Positions 59,723 to 64,000 of a stretch of DNA of 64,000 bases are shown here, one piece after another. Under the pieces are notes generated by a model. The model was not told the origin of the DNA. It saw only the letters and a program-made list of their open reading frames with translations, and did no database searches. Source of the stretch: JAVVHH01 sp963848035 (lineage in GTDB: Bacteria; Pseudomonadota; Alphaproteobacteria; Acetobacterales; Acetobacteraceae). Within the stretch, counting starts at the first letter, position 1, and each line of letters opens with the position of its first letter. The translations under genes were made by a program, and so were the position numbers. Location: contig CAWKCD010000001.1 of NCBI GenBank assembly GCA_963848035.1, forward strand, positions 3,968,001 to 4,032,000, read 5' to 3'.

Positions 59723-60919
59723 ATGGACCTATCGTTCACGCCGGATGAGGTCGAATTCCGCGATCGCATGCGCGCCTTCTTCCACAAGGAGATCCCCGCC
59801 TCGATCCGCGAGCACGTCCAGCGTGGCGAGCACGTCAGCCGCGACGAGCAGATCGCCGCACAGCGCATCCTGAACGAGCACGGGCTCGCCGTGCCGCATT
59901 GGCCCAAGGCGTGGGGCGGGCAGGATTGGTCGCCGGTGCAGATCTACATCTGGCAGGACGAGATGCAGCAGGCCTGCGTCCCGCCGCCGCTCGGGTTCAA
60001 CACCAACATGGTCGGCCCGGTGATCGCCCAATTCGCCAACGAGCAGCAGAAGCAGAAATTCCTGCCCGCGACCGCCAATCTCGACATCTGGTGGTGCCAA
60101 GGCTTCTCGGAGCCCGGCGCCGGCTCCGACCTCGCCTCGCTCCGCACCTCGGCCGTGCGCGACGGCGATCATTACGTCGTCAACGGTCAGAAGACCTGGA
60201 CCACGCTCGCGCAATACGCCGATTGGATCTTCTGCCTCGTCCGCACCAACCCGACCGTCAAAAAGCAGGAGGGTATCAGCTTCCTGCTGATCGACATGAA
60301 GACCCCGGGGATCACCGTGCGTCCGATCGTCACGATCGACGGCGGCCGCGAGGTCAACGAGGTGTTCTTCGACGACGTGCGCGTGCCGGTCGAGAACTTG
60401 GTGGGCGAGGAGAACAAGGGCTGGGACTACGCCAAGTTCCTGCTCGGCAACGAACGCACCGGCATCGCCCGCGTCGGCGTCAGCAAGGCCCGCATCCGCC
60501 GCATCAAGCAGCTCGCTGCGCTCGAGCGGGTCGGCGACCGCCCGCTGATCGAGGAGCCGCATTTCCGTGAGAAGATCGCCGCTGTCGAGATCGAGCTGAA
60601 GGCGCTCGAGATGACGCAACTCCGCGTTGTCGCCGACGAACGCAATCGCGACAAGGGCAAGCCAAACCCGGCCAGCTCGATCCTCAAGCTAAAGGGCTCG
60701 GAGCTGCAACAAGCCACGACCGAACTGCTGATGGACGTCGTGGGGCCGTATGTCTTGCCCTATGACGACAGCGAGGAAGGCAGCAACGAGCCGCCGATCG
60801 GTCCCGACTTCGCGGCCGAAGCGGCGCCGACCTACTTCAACTGGCGAAAGATCTCGATCTACGGCGGATCGAACGAGATCCAGCGTAACATCGTCGCCAA
60901 GGCCATCCTCGGGTTCTGA
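59723..60919 (+). CDS. Acyl-CoA dehydrogenase
   Basis: 398 aa FAD-dependent acyl-CoA dehydrogenase that introduces the alpha-beta double bond. It begins with SFTPDEVEFRDRMRAFFHKE. WCQGFSEPGAGSDLASLRTSA near residue 125 and YVVNGQKTWTTLAQYADW near 152 are the classic FAD/acyl-CoA motifs, and the end IYGGSNEIQRNIVAKAILG is typical. Nine bases after the thiolase stop; TTGAGGGGGGATC forms its ribosome site. It probably passes electrons to ETF. Confidence 0.94.
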   Translation: MDLSFTPDEVEFRDRMRAFFHKEIPASIREHVQRGEHVSRDEQIAAQRILNEHGLAVPHWPKAWGGQDWSPVQIYIWQDEMQQACVPPPLGFNTNMVGPVIAQFANEQQKQKFLPATANLDIWWCQGFSEPGAGSDLASLRTSAVRDGDHYVVNGQKTWTTLAQYADWIFCLVRTNPTVKKQEGISFLLIDMKTPGITVRPIVTIDGGREVNEVFFDDVRVPVENLVGEENKGWDYAKFLLGNERTGIARVGVSKARIRRIKQLAALERVGDRPLIEEPHFREKIAAVEIELKALEMTQLRVVADERNRDKGKPNPASSILKLKGSELQQATTELLMDVVGPYVLPYDDSEEGSNEPPIGPDFAAEAAPTYFNWRKISIYGGSNEIQRNIVAKAILGF

Positions 60920-60923
60920 GCCA

Positions 60924-61588
60924 GTGAAAGAGGCCGTCATCTTCGACGTGGACGGCACGCTCGTCGACTCGGTCGATCTTCATGCCGCGGCCTGGCAGCG
61001 AGCTTTGGCGAAGTTCGGGCACGATGTCTCGTTCGAGATGGTCCGCGGCCAGATCGGCAAAGGCGGGGACAAGTTGATCCCGTCTTCCTCTCCGACCGTG
61101 ATCGTGACGACCATGGCGAGGCGATGGAGCAGTGGCGCGGCGAGCTGTTCCGCTCCGAATATCTGCCGATGGTGCGCCCTTTCTCGGCGGTGCCGGCGCT
61201 GCTCCGCCGCATCCGCGCCGCCGGGCTGAAGGTTGCGGTCGGATCGTCAGCCAAGACGCCTGAGCTGAAGGCCTATCTGGACATTGCGGAGATCGCTGGC
61301 CTGGTCGATGTCGTGACCTCGTCCGATGACGTGGAGCAGTCCAAGCCCGATCCGGACGTGTTCAATGTGGCGTTGCACAAACTCGGCATACCGGCGTCGG
61401 ACACGGTGGTGATCGGCGACACGCCCTATGATGCCACGGCCGCCAAACGCGCCGGCATCGAGGCGATCGGCGTGCTGTCCGGCGGTTTCGCCGAGTCCGA
61501 CCTTCGCGGGTCCGGCTGCATGGCGGTCTATCCCGGCCCGGCGGCGCTGTTGGCGTGCTTCGATCAGTCGCCACTCGCGCGCAGGTAA
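60924..61588 (+). CDS. HAD-family phosphatase (frameshifted by one missing base)
   Basis: 221 aa haloacid-dehalogenase-like hydrolase when repaired. Motif I FDVDGTLVDSVDLHA near residue 7, motif II VGSSAKTPELKAYL near 106, motif III/IV with SKPDPDVFNVAL near 143 and VIGDTPYDATAAKRAGI near 165. The second half is one frame off: the CCC at 61079-61081 lacks a C, and adding it gives KLIPVFLSDR. Four bases after the acyl-CoA dehydrogenase. GTG start. It acts probably on a phosphorylated metabolite, and the link to fatty acids is not clear. Confidence 0.87.
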
Positions 61589-61594
61589 CTCGCC

Positions 61595-62884
61595 CTATAA
61601 CGCTGGCAGGATGATCCCCCGGCACTCGCCGAATCCGATCGAAGCGGCGCCGTCGCGGCGGGCGCGGGCGCGCAGGACGATCTCGTCTCCATCCTCGAGG
61701 AACCGGCGGACTTCCCCGGAAGGCAGCGTGATCGGCGCGCGGCCGCCCTGGCTGATCTCGAGCAGACTGCCGCTGCCATCGCCGTCCGCCGCCGAGATCG
61801 TGCCGGTCCCGAACAGGTCGCCGGGATTGAGGTTGCAGCCATTGCTCGCGTGGTGCGCCAGCATCTGCGCCGGCGTCCAGTAGAGGTCGATGGCGCGGCC
61901 GATCGAAAGCCGGTGCGGCGCAAGCTGCTGCGCCTGCATCTGCCGGGTCGTCAGCAGCACTTCCAATTCGAGATCGAGCGCACCGGCGCGCTGATCGGCT
62001 TCGTCCAGCAGGTAGGGCAGGGGAGCCGGATCGCCCGTCGGGCGCGGCGGCTGCGCCACCCGGAACGGGGCCAGCGCCTCGGGCGTGACGATCCAGGGGC
62101 TGATCGTGGTGTGGAAGCTCTTGCCGAGGAACGGACCCAAGGGCTGGTATTCCCAGCCCTGCAGATCGCGCGCCGACCAGTCGTTCAGCAGGCAATAGCC
62201 GGCGATATGGCCCGCCGCCTCGCCGATCGGGACCGTGGTCCCCAGCGTGCTGCCCGGCCCGACCCAGATGCCGATCTCCAGCTCGTAGTCGAGGTTGCGG
62301 CTCGGACCATAGGTCGGAACCGTTTCCTTGGCCGGCTTGCGCTGTCCCTTCGGCCTTCGCACCTCGCCCGACACCGTTACCGAACTGGCGCGGCCGTGAT
62401 AGCCGATCGGGACATATTTATAGTTCGGCAGCAGCGGGTTTTCCGGCCGGAACTGCTTGCCGACCGCGGTCGCGTGATGGATGCCGGCGTAGAAATCGGT
62501 GTAGTCGCCGATGGCGGCCGGCAGATACATCAGGCTGTCCGCGGCCCGGTGCAGCAGATGCGGCCGTTCGTCCGATCCCTCCTGCAGCAGGGCGCTCACC
62601 GCGTCCCGCAAGGCGCGCCGCGGACCCTCGCCGAGGGCGAGAAATCCGTTCAGCGTCGGCCCGGCGCAGAGCGCGCAGGCGGCCTGCGCCTCGTCGTCGA
62701 GCAGACCCTCGTCGTGCAGCGCCCGGAGGTCGAGGATGTGCTCGCCGATGGCGATGCCGCCCCGCGGCGCCCCGACCGCCGGCCCGAACACGCCGAAGGG
62801 CAGGTTCTGGATCGGAAAATCGACATGGCCTCGCGCCGAAGCGACCCAACTCTGTAGTTCCGGATCGTGGGTGTGATCTATCAT
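61595..62884 (-). CDS. fahA: Fumarylacetoacetase
   Basis: 429 aa hydrolase that cleaves 4-fumarylacetoacetate to fumarate and acetoacetate in tyrosine and homogentisate breakdown. VGKQFRPENPLLPNYKYV and PIGYHGRASSV near residue 150 hold catalytic His, ELEIGIWVGPG near 210 metal Glu, YCLLNDWSARDLQGWEYQPL near 235, and LAHHASNGCNLNPGDLFGTGT near 365. The other homogentisate pathway genes (hmgA, maiA) are not in the window. The stop is six bases from the convergent HAD gene. Confidence 0.93.
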   Translation of the reverse strand: MIDHTHDPELQSWVASARGHVDFPIQNLPFGVFGPAVGAPRGGIAIGEHILDLRALHDEGLLDDEAQAACALCAGPTLNGFLALGEGPRRALRDAVSALLQEGSDERPHLLHRAADSLMYLPAAIGDYTDFYAGIHHATAVGKQFRPENPLLPNYKYVPIGYHGRASSVTVSGEVRRPKGQRKPAKETVPTYGPSRNLDYELEIGIWVGPGSTLGTTVPIGEAAGHIAGYCLLNDWSARDLQGWEYQPLGPFLGKSFHTTISPWIVTPEALAPFRVAQPPRPTGDPAPLPYLLDEADQRAGALDLELEVLLTTRQMQAQQLAPHRLSIGRAIDLYWTPAQMLAHHASNGCNLNPGDLFGTGTISAADGDGSGSLLEISQGGRAPITLPSGEVRRFLEDGDEIVLRARARRDGAASIGFGECRGIILPAL

Positions 62885-62964
62885 GGTCCCTTCCGGTCAC
62901 CAGACCGACGCGCTATCTGCGGCAAATTACGCCTCGACCAACGAGGCCGATAGAGGGAACGGCC

Positions 62965-64000
62965 ATGCTTGGACTGATGCAGACCCAACCGCTGCTGATC
63001 TCGTCGATCATCACTCATGCGGCACGACATCACGCGCGCGCCGAGATCGTCTCGCGATTGGTCGATGGCCGCGTCCACCGGACCAGCTATCCCGAAATCG
63101 AGCGCCGGTCGCGCCGCCTGGTGCGGGCGCTGCAGGAATTGGGCGTGGCGCGGCACGACCGCGTCGCGACGCTCGCCTGGAACAGCTATCGCCATCTCGA
63201 ACTGTATTACGCCGCCTCCGGCATGGGATCGATCATCCACACCGTCAATCCGCGGCTCTCGCCCGAGGACATCGTCTACATCCTGCGCGACGCCGGCAGC
63301 GTGGTGCTGTTCGCCGATCTCAGCTTCGTCGCTTTGTTGGAGAGGATCGCGCCCGAGATACCCGACGTTCGGGCCGTGGTGCTGCTCGCTGACCCTGCGG
63401 AGATGCCGTCGGTGAAGTTGGCGCCAGGTCAGACGCTGCATTGCTATGAGGACCTGCTGGACGCGGCTGACGAGGATTTCGAGTGGCCCGTCCTGGACGA
63501 GAACCTGGCCAGCAGCCTCTGCTACACCTCGGGCACGACCGGCCGGCCGAAGGGCGTGCTCTATACCCACCGCAGCACGCTGCTCCATGCCTACGCGTTG
63601 AGCGCCGCCGACGTGTTCGGGCTGCGCGCGATCGACCGTGTGCTGCCGGTCGTGCCGATGTTCCACGTCAACGGCTGGGGCGTCCCGTATTGCGCGCCCT
63701 TGGCCGGGGCAAGCCTCGTCCTTCCCGGCCGTCATCTCGACGGGCCCAGCCTCTATCAACTGTTGCAGGACGAGCGCGTGACGTTCACGGCGGGGGTGCC
63801 GACCGTGTGGATGGGGCTGCTGCAGCATCTGCGCAGCACCGGCTCCAAGCTCGACTACTTGCAGCGCCTGGTGACGGGCGGCTCGGCCTGCCCGCCGGTG
63901 ATCGCGGAATCGTTCGAGAAGGACTACGGCGTCCGCGTCATCCATGCCTGGGGCATGAGCGAGACGAGCCCGCTCGGGACGATCTTCGCCCCATTGGCCG
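62965..64000 (+). CDS. Long-chain fatty-acid-CoA ligase (3' partial)
   Basis: AMP-binding acyl-CoA ligase whose first 345 residues are present; the window ends inside the gene. Starts MLGLMQTQPLLISS at the ATG at 62965 after GAGGGAACGG. Segments: TSYPEIERRSRRLVRALQE, NSYRHLELYYAASGMG, LCYTSGTTGRPKGVLYTHRS near residue 190 (P-loop), and HAWGMSETSPLGT near 330. The type is the medium/long-chain branch common in alphaproteobacteria. Divergent from fahA by 80 bases. It could supply acyl-CoA to the upstream operon. Confidence 0.93.
   Translation, partial: MLGLMQTQPLLISSIITHAARHHARAEIVSRLVDGRVHRTSYPEIERRSRRLVRALQELGVARHDRVATLAWNSYRHLELYYAASGMGSIIHTVNPRLSPEDIVYILRDAGSVVLFADLSFVALLERIAPEIPDVRAVVLLADPAEMPSVKLAPGQTLHCYEDLLDAADEDFEWPVLDENLASSLCYTSGTTGRPKGVLYTHRSTLLHAYALSAADVFGLRAIDRVLPVVPMFHVNGWGVPYCAPLAGASLVLPGRHLDGPSLYQLLQDERVTFTAGVPTVWMGLLQHLRSTGSKLDYLQRLVTGGSACPPVIAESFEKDYGVRVIHAWGMSETSPLGTIFAPLA

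Overview
The window is a GC-rich, very gene-dense stretch of a Gram-negative chromosome. It holds about 63 protein genes, one tRNA-Ser, no gap above about 210 bases, and no rRNA, insertion sequence, phage or CRISPR array that I can see. lpxB shows a lipopolysaccharide outer membrane. The Lhr-type helicase with PdeM, the class I photolyase, the Tct/Bug and molybdenum-hydroxylase families and the lpxB / Gfo-Idh neighbourhood fit an alphaproteobacterium, perhaps Rhodospirillales/Acetobacterales. That placement is inference from gene content, not from a phylogenetic marker.

Layout. 1-4595: a tripartite tricarboxylate transporter (substrate-binding protein, TctB, TctA) with an enolase-superfamily enzyme and an SDR dehydrogenase in one overlapping operon. 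4612-7611 (minus): an uncharacterised TIM-barrel-like protein, an SDR and an MBL-fold hydrolase, divergent from 7752-10743, a sugar-type ABC transporter without its ATPase. 10704-13021 (minus): an amidohydrolase and an M20 dipeptidase. 13110-23935, housekeeping: Gfo/Idh dehydrogenase, lpxB, DUF952, a glycosyltransferase, a four-gene DNA-repair-like operon (helicase, pdeM, photolyase, phosphatase), epmA and two small lipoproteins. 24042-36546: a catabolic island of oxidoreductases and hydrolases, probably several short pathways for unknown substrates. 36543-42702: methyltransferase, small HTH protein, SDR, GGDEF-EAL protein, cupin, TPR-glycosyltransferase and tRNA-Ser(CGA). 42715-48852: AtuA pair, DHA2 exporter, cupin, CoxL-type molybdenum enzyme. 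48947-51982: a ClpP paralogue divergent from modB-modC and a GNAT acetyltransferase. 52037-54708: cupin, MBL lactonase-like, carboxymuconolactone decarboxylase-like and nitronate monooxygenase. 54809-64000: a beta-oxidation-type operon (multifunctional hydratase/dehydrogenase, acyl-CoA ligase, thiolase, acyl-CoA dehydrogenase, HAD phosphatase), then fumarylacetoacetase and a second acyl-CoA ligase cut by the window edge.

The most striking property is technical. At least 17 single-base frameshifts break 13 otherwise well-preserved genes, and 16 of the 17 are net +1 insertions. In every complete affected gene, removing the inserted bases (or restoring the one deleted base) makes the length a multiple of three. 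This looks more like assembly indels than gene decay. I treat these genes as CDS and give the shift positions.

I found no convincing new multi-gene system. The best leads are a ClpP paralogue with a Ser-His-Asn triad, an SDR without its catalytic Ser and Tyr, the helicase-PdeM-photolyase-phosphatase operon without its usual ligase and nuclease, a strong hairpin in the modB leader, and the near absence of space between convergent genes.
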